In this document: positions 25,045-33,583 of the stretch, one piece after another
Layout: the number at the start of each line of letters is the position of its first letter
Position numbering within the stretch: position 1 is the stretch's first letter
Origin: Mageeibacillus sp. UBA6976
GTDB taxonomy: Bacteria; Bacillota; Clostridia; Saccharofermentanales; Saccharofermentanaceae
DNA: 47,297 bases
Assembly: GCA_002450155.1 (NCBI GenBank)
Contig: DJYO01000017.1
Location: 1 to 47,297 of the forward strand
Direction of reading: 5' to 3'
The notes under the pieces: model-generated
Database searches by the model: none
What the model was told of the DNA's origin: nothing
What the model saw: the letters and a program-made list of their open reading frames with translations, nothing else
Made by a program: the position numbers and the translations under genes

Positions 25045-25817
25045 AGGTAGTTCTTCTTGCAGGCGGCTTCGGCACGAGATTTGCCGAGCAGTCGGAATAT
25101 AAGCCTAAGCCTATGATAGAGATTGGCGGAATGCCGATCCTCTGGCACATAATGAAGGAATATTCCTACTACGGATTCAACGAGTTTATCATCTGCGCAG
25201 GATATAAGCAGCACATCATAAAGGAATGGTTTGCTGACTATTTCCTCTATACATCCGATGTTACATTTGACTTTACAAATGACAACAGGATGATAGTCCA
25301 CAACAAGAGGGCAGAACCCTGGAAGGTTACTGTAGTAGATACCGGACTTCACACCATGACCGGCGGCAGGATCAAGAGGATCGCTCCTTATGTCGGAGAC
25401 GAGACCTTTATGATGACCTATGGTGACGGTGTCTGTGACGTTGATATAAGAAAGCTCGCAGACTTCCACAGATCCCACGGCAAGATCGCAACCCTTACGG
25501 CAGTCAAGACCCGTCAGGATAAGGGAGTGCTCGACATAGTCGGCAATACCGTCCAGTCCTTCAGAGAGAAGAATGCTGTAGACGGAGCGCCTATCAATGC
25601 CGGATATATGGTCTTTGAGCCTAAGATCTTTGACTATATCGAAGGTGACGATACTGTCCTAGAGCGCGCTCCCCTGGAGAAGCTCGCTAACGACGGAGAG
25701 CTCATGAGTTATATGCATGAGGGTTTCTGGCAGTGCATGGATACCCAGCGTGAGCAGATCCTCCTCAATAAATATCTTGAGACAGGTCACGCACCCTGGA
25801 AGAAGTGGGAAGACTGA
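25041..25817 (+). CDS. rfbF: Glucose-1-phosphate cytidylyltransferase
   Basis: A 258-residue enzyme forming CDP-glucose from glucose 1-phosphate and CTP (EC 2.7.7.33), the entry to CDP-3,6-dideoxyhexoses. The nucleotide-binding start is LLAGGFGTR (residues 5-13) followed by KPKPMIEIGG; MTYGDGVCDVD near 133-143 holds metal-binding Asp residues, and INAGYMVFE is also typical. It would draw on the same glucose 1-phosphate made by the phosphorylases at 1661-7250. The first gene of the CDP-sugar block, it overlaps YfhO by an ATGA and lies two bases before rfbG. Confidence 0.95.
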   Translation: MKVVLLAGGFGTRFAEQSEYKPKPMIEIGGMPILWHIMKEYSYYGFNEFIICAGYKQHIIKEWFADYFLYTSDVTFDFTNDNRMIVHNKRAEPWKVTVVDTGLHTMTGGRIKRIAPYVGDETFMMTYGDGVCDVDIRKLADFHRSHGKIATLTAVKTRQDKGVLDIVGNTVQSFREKNAVDGAPINAGYMVFEPKIFDYIEGDDTVLERAPLEKLANDGELMSYMHEGFWQCMDTQREQILLNKYLETGHAPWKKWED

Positions 25818-25818
25818 T

Positions 25819-26904
25819 ATGAGAGATCTTAACTGGTACAAAGGCAGGAAGGTCCTTGTGACAGGACACACGGGCTTTAAGGGAACGTGGCTTACAAGGA
25901 TGCTTACGGATCTGGGCGCAGATGTAACGGGTTATAGTCTCGCCTCTCCTACAGATCCCGCGCTTTTCTCCATGGCAGATGTTGAAGGCAGGATAAACAG
26001 CGTCATAGGCGATGTCAGGGATATGGACCATATGCTTAAGGTCTTTACTGAGTCTCGGCCTGAGATAGTATTTCATCTGGCAGCACAGCCTATCGTAAGG
26101 GATTCCTACAAGGAGCCCAGATATACATATGAGACCAATGTAATGGGGACGGTAAACCTTCTGGAATGCGTAAGGCTTACGCCCTCTGTAAAAAGCGTCC
26201 TCAATGTCACTACAGATAAGGTCTACCTTAACGAAGAAAGAGAGGAGGGTTACCGTGAGGACGAGAAGCTTGACGGCTTTGACCCTTATTCCAATTCCAA
26301 GAGCTGCAGCGAGCTGGTGACTCACTCTTATAAGAGGAGCTTCTTTACTCCGGATATGGAGCAGGGCATAAGGACAGTTGCCGTATCCACTGCAAGAGCA
26401 GGCAATGTTATAGGCGGCGGCGATTTTGCAAATGACAGGATCGTTCCTGACTGCGTAAGAGCAGTAAGCAAGGGCGCTAAGCTCGAAGTGAGGAATCCGT
26501 ATTCCGTAAGGCCTTACCAGCATGTATTAGAGCCCCTTACAGTGTATCTTACTATCTGCATGTGCCAGGAAGAGGACCCCGGTATTCAGGGCTATTACAA
26601 TGTAGGTCCTGACGATTGTGACTGTGTAAATACGGGGACACTTGCAGATCTGTTTGCCAAGCATTGGGGCGAGGGCTTTAGCTGGGAGAATAAGTCAGAA
26701 GCAGGTGCTCCTCACGAGGCAGGTTTCTTAAGGCTTAACTGCGATAAGCTCAAGAAGGTATTTGGCTGGAAGGTCACATGGAATATCGACAAGGCAATAG
26801 CCAAGACCGTTGAATTCTCAAGGGTCTATCTTGAGGGAGGAGATATTCCCTCTGAGATGGACAGACAGATAAACGAATTTTTGAAGGAGGCCACATATGG
26901 CTGA
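25819..26904 (+). CDS. rfbG: CDP-glucose 4,6-dehydratase
   Basis: A 361-residue SDR enzyme that converts CDP-glucose to CDP-4-keto-6-deoxyglucose (EC 4.2.1.45). The NAD-binding motif is TGHTGFKG at 15-22, and the catalytic Tyr/Lys pair is in DPYSNSK near 155. NVTTDKVYLN and GNVIGGGDFANDRIVPD are family blocks. The frame is open about 100 bases upstream inside rfbF, but homology and the short gap after the rfbF stop point to ATG 25819. It overlaps rfbH by eight bases. Confidence 0.95.
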   Translation: MRDLNWYKGRKVLVTGHTGFKGTWLTRMLTDLGADVTGYSLASPTDPALFSMADVEGRINSVIGDVRDMDHMLKVFTESRPEIVFHLAAQPIVRDSYKEPRYTYETNVMGTVNLLECVRLTPSVKSVLNVTTDKVYLNEEREEGYREDEKLDGFDPYSNSKSCSELVTHSYKRSFFTPDMEQGIRTVAVSTARAGNVIGGGDFANDRIVPDCVRAVSKGAKLEVRNPYSVRPYQHVLEPLTVYLTICMCQEEDPGIQGYYNVGPDDCDCVNTGTLADLFAKHWGEGFSWENKSEAGAPHEAGFLRLNCDKLKKVFGWKVTWNIDKAIAKTVEFSRVYLEGGDIPSEMDRQINEFLKEATYG

Positions 26905-28240
26905 TTGGAAGACCGAAGAGCAGGCAAGAGAGCAGATCAAGGCTTTGGTAGCGCGTTACTACCACGATTTCAAGGAGAATAAGGAACCTTTCAAGCCCGG
27001 GGACAGAGTAAATTATGCTTCCCGCGTTTTTGACGAGAAAGAGATGATGAGCCTTACTGATGCGATGCTGGATTTCTGGCTTACGACAGGCAGGTTCTCG
27101 GATAAGTTCGAGAAGGATTTTGCATCCTGGATCGGAGTCAGGTTCGCGCACCTTGTTAATTCCGGTTCCTCTGCAAACCTCCTGGCATTCATGGCTCTTA
27201 CTGCACCTGAATTAGGTGCAAGGCAGATCCTTCCGGGAGACGAGGTCATAACTGTTGCATGCGGTTTCCCTACAACGGTAACCCCTGCGATCCAGTATGG
27301 CGCAATACCGGTATTTGTTGATGTTACGATCCCTCAGTACAATATCGACACAAGCAGGCTTGAAGGCGCTCTGTCAGATAAGACCAAGGCTGTGATGATC
27401 GCTCACACATTAGGCAACCCCTTCGATCTTAAGACTGTAAGAGAGTTCTGCAATAAGCACGGACTCTGGCTTATAGAAGATAACTGCGACGCGCTGGGCT
27501 CAAGATATACTATTGACGGAGAGACCAGATTTACAGGTACCTGGGGCGATATCGGAACATCCAGCTTCTATCCTCCGCATCACATGACAATGGGTGAGGG
27601 CGGCTGCGTTTATACAAACGATCCCCTCCTTAACAAGCTGATCCTCTCTTATAGAGACTGGGGAAGAGACTGCATCTGCCCTTCCGGCAGGGACAATTTC
27701 TGCGGACACAGATTCGACGGGGATTACGGCGAGCTCCCTCACGGCTACGATCACAAGTATGTCTACAGCCACTTCGGCTACAATCTTAAGGTAACCGATA
27801 TGCAGGCTGCAGTAGGCGTAGAGCAGCTTGTTAAGTTCCCTTCATTTATCGAGAGAAGAAAGCATAACTGGGCAAGGCTCAAAGAGGCTCTTGCTCCCAT
27901 AAAAGATAAAGTCATCCTCCCGGAGCCTGCAGAAAACAGCGATCCCTCCTGGTTCGGCTTCCTCATTACAGTCCCCGAGGACTCAGGCAAGACAAGAAAC
28001 GAAGTTACCAGATACATCGAGGACCATAATATCCAGACAAGGCTTCTGTTCTCCGGTAATCTTACAAGGCATCCCTGCTTTGATCAGATAAGAGGCACTG
28101 ATAAATACAGGATATCAGGCGATCTTACGAATACCGACTACATCATGAACAATACATTCTGGGTAGGCGTTTATCCCGGTATGACAGATGAGATCATAGA
28201 CTACATGGCAAGTATCATCATTGAGGCGGTGAATGCATAA
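26897..28240 (+). CDS. rfbH: CDP-4-keto-6-deoxyglucose 3-dehydratase (E1)
   Basis: A 447-residue PMP- and [2Fe-2S]-dependent dehydratase that removes the 3-hydroxyl of CDP-4-keto-6-deoxyglucose. The Schiff-base Lys of related aminotransferases is replaced by His (His228 in SFYPPHHMTMGEGG), the hallmark of E1. Cys197, Cys259, Cys261 and Cys269 follow the C-x(n)-C-x-C-x7-C iron-sulfur pattern. The reaction needs a reductase (E3, RfbI/AscD type) to regenerate the cofactor, which I do not find in the window. AAGGAGG lies just upstream inside rfbG. It shares an ATGA-like overlap with the next gene. Confidence 0.95.
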   Translation: MADWKTEEQAREQIKALVARYYHDFKENKEPFKPGDRVNYASRVFDEKEMMSLTDAMLDFWLTTGRFSDKFEKDFASWIGVRFAHLVNSGSSANLLAFMALTAPELGARQILPGDEVITVACGFPTTVTPAIQYGAIPVFVDVTIPQYNIDTSRLEGALSDKTKAVMIAHTLGNPFDLKTVREFCNKHGLWLIEDNCDALGSRYTIDGETRFTGTWGDIGTSSFYPPHHMTMGEGGCVYTNDPLLNKLILSYRDWGRDCICPSGRDNFCGHRFDGDYGELPHGYDHKYVYSHFGYNLKVTDMQAAVGVEQLVKFPSFIERRKHNWARLKEALAPIKDKVILPEPAENSDPSWFGFLITVPEDSGKTRNEVTRYIEDHNIQTRLLFSGNLTRHPCFDQIRGTDKYRISGDLTNTDYIMNNTFWVGVYPGMTDEIIDYMASIIIEAVNA

Positions 28241-29871
28241 TGACTGATATCAAGCTTCTGGACTGCACACTGAGAGACGGCGGATATGTCAACGACTGGC
28301 AGTTCGGCCACAATAATCTTATCAGCATCTATGAACGTCTTGCATCTTCCGGCGTGGATTATGTTGAGATAGGATTTCTGGATGACAGGCGCCCCTTCGA
28401 TATCAACAGGAGCATTTTCCCCGATACATCCTGCTATGGCAAGATCTGGGGCAAGGCAAAGACAAGACCTGCCAAGGTCTGCGCCATGATCGACTACGGC
28501 ACCTGCTCGATAGACCATATCGAGCCCCAAAGCAAGTCAGGGATCGATGCCATAAGAGTTATCTTTAAGCAGCATAAGTTAGAGGAAGCCATGGCCTTTT
28601 GTGCCAAGGTGAAGGAACTGGGCTATGAGGTCTTCTCACAGCTGGTATCGGTTACCACATATTCTGACGAGGACCTGGTGCATATGTGCGAGGTCGTAAA
28701 CAGAGTAGCTCCTCATGCCCTGTCCATGGTAGATACCTATGGCCTCCTGGAACCGGACACATTGCTCCATATATTCAGCATAATAGATGAGCATCTTGAC
28801 AGCGGGATCTGCATAGGATTCCATGCCCATAATAATTTCCAGCTTGCCTATGCAAACTGCATCGCTTTCATGTCCCGGAAGGAGACTAAACACCCCATAT
28901 TAGTTGACGGTACTTTGTACGGCATGGGCAAGAGTGCAGGCAATGCGCCTCTCGAGCTTCTTGCCATGCAGCTGAATAAGAACTACGGCAAGGACTACAA
29001 GATAGACCCCATGCTGGAAGCGATCGAAGAGAGCATAATGGATTTCTATAAGAAATCTCCCTGGGGATATAAGATGTTCTTCTATCTGTCAGCCAAGAAT
29101 GAATGTCATCCAACTTATGTAAGCGATTATCTCAAGAAGGATAATCTCTCCATATCCGATCTGGATTCCGTTCTTGGCAGGATATCTCCCAAGGAGGATA
29201 AGCTCCTTTATAACAGTGATACCTCAGCTAAGAACTACGACAGCTTTATAGCAGACCTCCCCTCAGATGCGGAGCAGGCTGCAAGGCTCGGCCGGGAACT
29301 AAAGGGCCGCAAGGTCCTGGTAATGGGCCCCGGCAAGAACATAATCCTTCAGAAGGATAAGGTCTCTTCATTCATAAGAGAAGAATCTCCGGTTGTCATA
29401 TCCATAAACTACATTCCCGAGGAATTCGGTGTGGACTATGTGTTTACGACCAAGTCTTCAAGATATCTGGAGATGACGGATCTTCTTCACGAGGAGGGCA
29501 ATGGTTCCATAAAGATGATCGCAACCTCCAATGTGACATCCAAGACAGAAGGCTTTGAATATACCTTCAGCAGGGCGCCCCTGCTCGAGCCCTCAGAAGA
29601 CTTCAAGGATAATTCCTTCATAATGCTCATCAAGGTCCTTAGGATGGCAGGCGTAGATACAGTATACTGCGCCGGTCTTGACGGTTATTCCACCAATGAG
29701 AGCAATTACTATAATCCCAAGATGGAGTATTCCTTTGTTAAGAACTATGCGAGATATCTGAACCGCCACATGCACGACTGCCTCTACAAGGACAACCGTG
29801 ATATGAAGTTCGAGTTCGTTACTTATTCTGTATATACTGAAGAAGAGGACAGTCACGACGCTGCCTTCTAA
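28240..29871 (+). CDS. DRE-TIM aldolase-like protein fused to a Rossmann-like domain
   Basis: A 543-residue two-part protein. Residues 1-280 resemble 4-hydroxy-2-oxovalerate aldolase/HMG-CoA lyase enzymes: DCTLRDGGY with Arg12 and Asp13, the metal-binding His195 and His197 in HAHNN, and GMGKSAGNAPLE near 225-240. From about 350 a second alpha/beta domain begins with VLVMGPGKN; it includes NSFIMLIKVLRMAG (from 458) followed by VYCAGLDGYS, recalling the DUF115/motility-accessory and GT42-like Rossmann folds. No acetaldehyde dehydrogenase partner is present. Between rfbH and a ThDP enzyme, it may make or split the 2-oxo acid used to build a branched sugar. That role is inference. Confidence 0.78.
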   Translation: MTDIKLLDCTLRDGGYVNDWQFGHNNLISIYERLASSGVDYVEIGFLDDRRPFDINRSIFPDTSCYGKIWGKAKTRPAKVCAMIDYGTCSIDHIEPQSKSGIDAIRVIFKQHKLEEAMAFCAKVKELGYEVFSQLVSVTTYSDEDLVHMCEVVNRVAPHALSMVDTYGLLEPDTLLHIFSIIDEHLDSGICIGFHAHNNFQLAYANCIAFMSRKETKHPILVDGTLYGMGKSAGNAPLELLAMQLNKNYGKDYKIDPMLEAIEESIMDFYKKSPWGYKMFFYLSAKNECHPTYVSDYLKKDNLSISDLDSVLGRISPKEDKLLYNSDTSAKNYDSFIADLPSDAEQAARLGRELKGRKVLVMGPGKNIILQKDKVSSFIREESPVVISINYIPEEFGVDYVFTTKSSRYLEMTDLLHEEGNGSIKMIATSNVTSKTEGFEYTFSRAPLLEPSEDFKDNSFIMLIKVLRMAGVDTVYCAGLDGYSTNESNYYNPKMEYSFVKNYARYLNRHMHDCLYKDNRDMKFEFVTYSVYTEEEDSHDAAF

Positions 29872-29880
29872 GGAGTCATT

Positions 29881-31701
29881 ATGGTAAAGTTAGCACAGCT
29901 GATAGCAGATTTTATGGTAAGCCGTGGTGTTACAGATGTATTCACCGTAACAGGCGGCGGCGCCATGCACCTGAACGATGCCTTTGGTCACAAGGAAGGT
30001 CTCAAGTGCACATATAACCACCACGAACAGGCAAGTGCCATTGCATGCGAAGGTTATGCCAGACTTACGGGCAGGATAGCTCTTTGCTGCGTAACATCAG
30101 GCCCCGGCGGAACCAATGCCATAACAGGAGTCATGGGTGGATACGTAGATTCCATCCCCATGTTCGTCATATCAGGACAGGTCAAGCGTGAGACAACAGT
30201 CAGCTCCTGCCCTGAGCTGGGATTAAGGCAGCTTGGCGATCAGGAATTCCCCATAATAGATTCAGTCTCCTGCATGACAAAATATGCAGTAATGGTAAAC
30301 GAGCCAAATGACATCCTCTACCACTTAGAGAAGGCCTGGTTCCTTGCTAATAACGGCAGGAAGGGACCTGTCTGGCTTGATATTCCCTTAGATGTTCAGG
30401 CTGCCCCTGTTGATGAGACGAGCCTCAGGCATTTCGACGGCAGCGAAGAATATAACAAACTCCTTGCAGAGCAAAAGCCCCAATACGACAAGGCTCTTAC
30501 AGATGAGATCCTGAATAAGATCAGATCCAGCAAGCGTCCTGTTATCTTCGCAGGAACCGCGATCAGGATGGCAGATTCAGAAGAGGCTTTCTTAAAGCTT
30601 GCAGATAAGCTTCAGATCCCTGTTGTAACTGCCTGGAATGCCCACGATGTGATGCCTGATTCAAATCCTTTCTACTGTGGAAGACCCGGCACTGTCGGCA
30701 CCAGAGGTGGTAATTTTGTTGTCCAGAATTCCGATCTAGTATTTGTCATAGGCTCAAGGCTTAATATCAGGCTCATAAGCTATAACAAGCATCAGTGGGC
30801 TAAGGACGCATATAAGATCGTGATAGATATCGACAGCAGGGAGCTTAATAAGCCCACGGTCAATGTGGATCTTAAAGTCAATGCGGATCTTAAGGATGTA
30901 ATAGACGATATCCTTACAAGAGACTACGAACCTGCTCCCTGCCATAAGGAATGGCTTAAGTGGGCAAGGGATATCGATGCAAAGTATCCGGCATGCCTGC
31001 CCTCTTATAACGATGTAACAAGCCCGGTAAACCCCTATGTCTTTATTGACAGGTTCTCTAATGTTCTCGCAGAAGATGACAAAGTCATCTGCGGCAACGG
31101 TTCTGCCTGCGTTGTTACATTCCAGGCCATGCACATCAAGGATAAGACAAGGCTCTTTACCAATTCAGGCTGCGCTGCAATGGGATACGGTTTCCCTGCG
31201 GCAGTAGGATGCGCAGTTGCCTTAAAGGGCAGAAGAACTATCTGTATAGACGGTGACGGCTCATTCCAGATGAACCTCCAGGAGATGCAGACCGTTATCT
31301 ATAACAAGCTTAATCTCAAGACATTTATCCTGAACAATAATGGCTATCACTCCATAAGGCAGACTCAGACAGCCAAGTTCGCTCCGCCCCTTGTAGGTGT
31401 CTGCGACGGCAACGGCCTGAGCTTCCCTGATCTGGAGAAACTTGCCTATGCATACGGCATGAGATATGTAAGGATATCTGACAGCTCCGAGATAGAAGAT
31501 AAGACCAGAGAAGTACTTGAGGGCAGTGATCCTGTTCTTTGCGAGGTAGTCTTATCCTCCGAGCAGAATTTTGAGCCTAAGCTCTCATCCAAAGTCCTCC
31601 CTGACGGAAGCATCGTATCTCCTCCGATAGAGGATATGTTCCCTTTCCTCCCCAGAGAAGAATTCGAAGAGATAGTAAGGTCAGTCCCGGGTAGAGAATA
31701 A
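29881..31701 (+). CDS. ThDP-dependent acetolactate-synthase-like enzyme (YerE-like)
   Basis: A 606-residue ThDP enzyme with the three-domain pattern of acetolactate synthases. The catalytic Glu49 is in NHHEQASA, a central FAD/nucleotide-type domain spans about 200-350, and the ThDP/Mg motif starts at GDGSF (458-462) and ends near LNNNGY. Its place after rfbFGH and before an SDR matches YerE of Yersinia pseudotuberculosis. YerE decarboxylates pyruvate and adds the two-carbon unit to C4 of CDP-4-keto-3,6-dideoxyglucose. A housekeeping acetolactate synthase is less likely, as no small subunit or isoleucine/valine gene is near. AAGGAG precedes the ATG. Confidence 0.85.
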   Translation: MVKLAQLIADFMVSRGVTDVFTVTGGGAMHLNDAFGHKEGLKCTYNHHEQASAIACEGYARLTGRIALCCVTSGPGGTNAITGVMGGYVDSIPMFVISGQVKRETTVSSCPELGLRQLGDQEFPIIDSVSCMTKYAVMVNEPNDILYHLEKAWFLANNGRKGPVWLDIPLDVQAAPVDETSLRHFDGSEEYNKLLAEQKPQYDKALTDEILNKIRSSKRPVIFAGTAIRMADSEEAFLKLADKLQIPVVTAWNAHDVMPDSNPFYCGRPGTVGTRGGNFVVQNSDLVFVIGSRLNIRLISYNKHQWAKDAYKIVIDIDSRELNKPTVNVDLKVNADLKDVIDDILTRDYEPAPCHKEWLKWARDIDAKYPACLPSYNDVTSPVNPYVFIDRFSNVLAEDDKVICGNGSACVVTFQAMHIKDKTRLFTNSGCAAMGYGFPAAVGCAVALKGRRTICIDGDGSFQMNLQEMQTVIYNKLNLKTFILNNNGYHSIRQTQTAKFAPPLVGVCDGNGLSFPDLEKLAYAYGMRYVRISDSSEIEDKTREVLEGSDPVLCEVVLSSEQNFEPKLSSKVLPDGSIVSPPIEDMFPFLPREEFEEIVRSVPGRE

Positions 31702-32642
31702 TGAAGGCGATTGTTACTGGCGCAACCGGAATGCTGGCGATAGCAACTATAGAGCACCTTGCCTCGCAAGGTTATGAAGTCATCGCTGTCGCAAGGCCTG
31801 ATTCGGAGAGGATAGACAATATCCCGATAGGAGATAATATCACTGCCATAAGTCTTGATATGGCTGATATAAAGGCTCTGCCGGACCTTCTTAAGTCCGA
31901 GGGATTAGACCGGGATATAGAATTATTCTTCCATTTTGCATGGGATGGCACTCACGGTGATTCCAGAAACAATATGGATATCCAGATAGAGAATATAAGA
32001 ACTTCCGTTGAGGCCGTAAGAGCGGCAGCTGCTCTGGGGTGCAAGACGTTCCTGGGTGCAGGATCCCAGGCTGAATACGGCAGGGTGCCTTATGGGACCA
32101 AGCTTGCAGGTGATACTCCTGCATCTCCCGAGAACGGCTACGGTATAGGCAAGCTCACAGCAGGCCTCATGACCAGGATAGAAGCAAAAAAACTCGGCAT
32201 CCGCCACATCTGGGTAAGGATATTAAGCGTATACGGTCCCTTTGACGGTATGCATACAATGGTAATGAGCGGCATAGGAAATCTCCTGGAGGGCAAAAAA
32301 GCATCCTATACCAAGGGAGAGCAGCTCTGGGATTATATCTATGCCAAGGATGCGGCAAGGGCTTTTGTCCTGGCTGCAACAAAGGGCAAGGACGGCAGCA
32401 TCTACCCGATAGGGTCAGGAATGGTAAGACCTCTCAAGGATTACATTCTGGATATAAAGAATGCCGCAAATCCCAATGCCGAAGTGGCCTTCGGCGAAGT
32501 GGATTACTACCCCGGACAGGTCATGTATCTTTGTGCAGATATTAAAGAGCTTACTAAGGACACAGGCTTTGTCCCGGAGTATACTTTTGAACGCGGCATC
32601 AAAGAAACAGTCGAATGGTATAAGGAGCATTATTGCAAATGA
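31701..32642 (+). CDS. NAD(P)-dependent sugar reductase/epimerase (extended SDR)
   Basis: A 313-residue SDR. The nucleotide-binding motif is VTGATGMLA (residues 5-13), with Ala at the last Gly. The active-site Ser/Tyr/Lys can be placed in LGAGSQAEYG and NGYGIGK. WDYIYAKDAARA is a common extended-SDR block. Operon position suggests reduction of the side-chain or C4 ketone of the CDP-branched sugar, as YerF does, or a 4-ketoreduction like abequose/paratose synthase. The two cannot be told apart by sequence here. It overlaps the ThDP gene by one base (TAATG) and the GT2 gene by four. Confidence 0.83.
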   Translation: MKAIVTGATGMLAIATIEHLASQGYEVIAVARPDSERIDNIPIGDNITAISLDMADIKALPDLLKSEGLDRDIELFFHFAWDGTHGDSRNNMDIQIENIRTSVEAVRAAAALGCKTFLGAGSQAEYGRVPYGTKLAGDTPASPENGYGIGKLTAGLMTRIEAKKLGIRHIWVRILSVYGPFDGMHTMVMSGIGNLLEGKKASYTKGEQLWDYIYAKDAARAFVLAATKGKDGSIYPIGSGMVRPLKDYILDIKNAANPNAEVAFGEVDYYPGQVMYLCADIKELTKDTGFVPEYTFERGIKETVEWYKEHYCK

Positions 32643-33583
32643 AGAAGATAAGCGTACTCATACCCTGTTTTAATGAGCAGGAGAACGTAGAGCCGATGGC
32701 AGAAGCCGTTAAGAACATTTTCGAGACGGAGCTCCCACAGTACGATTACGAGTTATTGTTTATAGATAACGATTCAACGGATCTGACGAGGCCCAAACTC
32801 CGCAAGATCTGCGAGGAGAACCCCAAGGTCAAGGCTATATTCAATGCCAAGAATTTCGGTCAGTTCAATTCGCCCTACTATGGTCTTTATCAGACAACAG
32901 GTGACTGCACCATCTCCATGTGCTGCGATTTCCAGGACCCGGTGGAGATGATCCCCAAGTTCGTTAAGGAGTGGGAGAATGGCTACAAGATCGTCTGCGG
33001 CATTAAGGCAACATCCAAAGAGAATCCTGTCATGAGATTTCTCAGGACTATATATTATAAGCTCATCAAGAAGATGAGTTCCGTAGAGCAGATCGAGCAT
33101 TTTACCGGCTTCGGTCTTTATGACAGATCCTTTATCAAGGTGCTAAGGGACCTTAAGGATCCGACTCCCTTCCTCCGCGGTATCGTAGCCGAGCTTGGAT
33201 ACCGCCGTAAGGACCTTACTTACGAACAGCAGAAGAGAAGGGCAGGCAAGACCCACAACAACTGGTATTCCTTATATGATGCAGCTATGCTGAGCTTTAC
33301 CTCCTATACCAAGGTAGGCTTAAGGATCGCTACGATAGGCGGATTCATCCTCTCAGCGATGTCGATGCTGGTTGCAGTCATATATACCATCCTTAAGCTG
33401 TGCTTCTGGGATGACTTCAAGGCCGGCATGATCCCCGTACTTATCGGTGTATTCGTAATGGGGTCCCTGCAGTTGTTCTTTACGGGCCTTCTCGGCGAAT
33501 ATGTCCTTGCCATGAATCAGAGGATCATGAACAGACCACTTGTAATAGAAGAAGAGAGAATCAATTTCGATAATGACCAGTAA
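32639..33583 (+). CDS. GT2 glycosyltransferase, polyprenyl-phosphate sugar synthase type
   Basis: A 314-residue GT2 protein of the DPM1/GtrB/CsbB class that would load a sugar from its nucleotide carrier onto undecaprenyl phosphate on the inner face of the membrane. Motifs are SVLIPCFNEQENVEP at the start, DNDSTD near 46-51, CDFQDP near 100 in place of the usual DADLQDP, and the basic RRAGKTHNN near 205. Two C-terminal transmembrane helices (about 230-255 and 265-290) are typical. The missing first Asp in the metal motif is shared by a subset of GtrB-like enzymes. ATG 32639 overlaps the SDR stop. Confidence 0.88.
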   Translation: MKKISVLIPCFNEQENVEPMAEAVKNIFETELPQYDYELLFIDNDSTDLTRPKLRKICEENPKVKAIFNAKNFGQFNSPYYGLYQTTGDCTISMCCDFQDPVEMIPKFVKEWENGYKIVCGIKATSKENPVMRFLRTIYYKLIKKMSSVEQIEHFTGFGLYDRSFIKVLRDLKDPTPFLRGIVAELGYRRKDLTYEQQKRRAGKTHNNWYSLYDAAMLSFTSYTKVGLRIATIGGFILSAMSMLVAVIYTILKLCFWDDFKAGMIPVLIGVFVMGSLQLFFTGLLGEYVLAMNQRIMNRPLVIEEERINFDNDQ

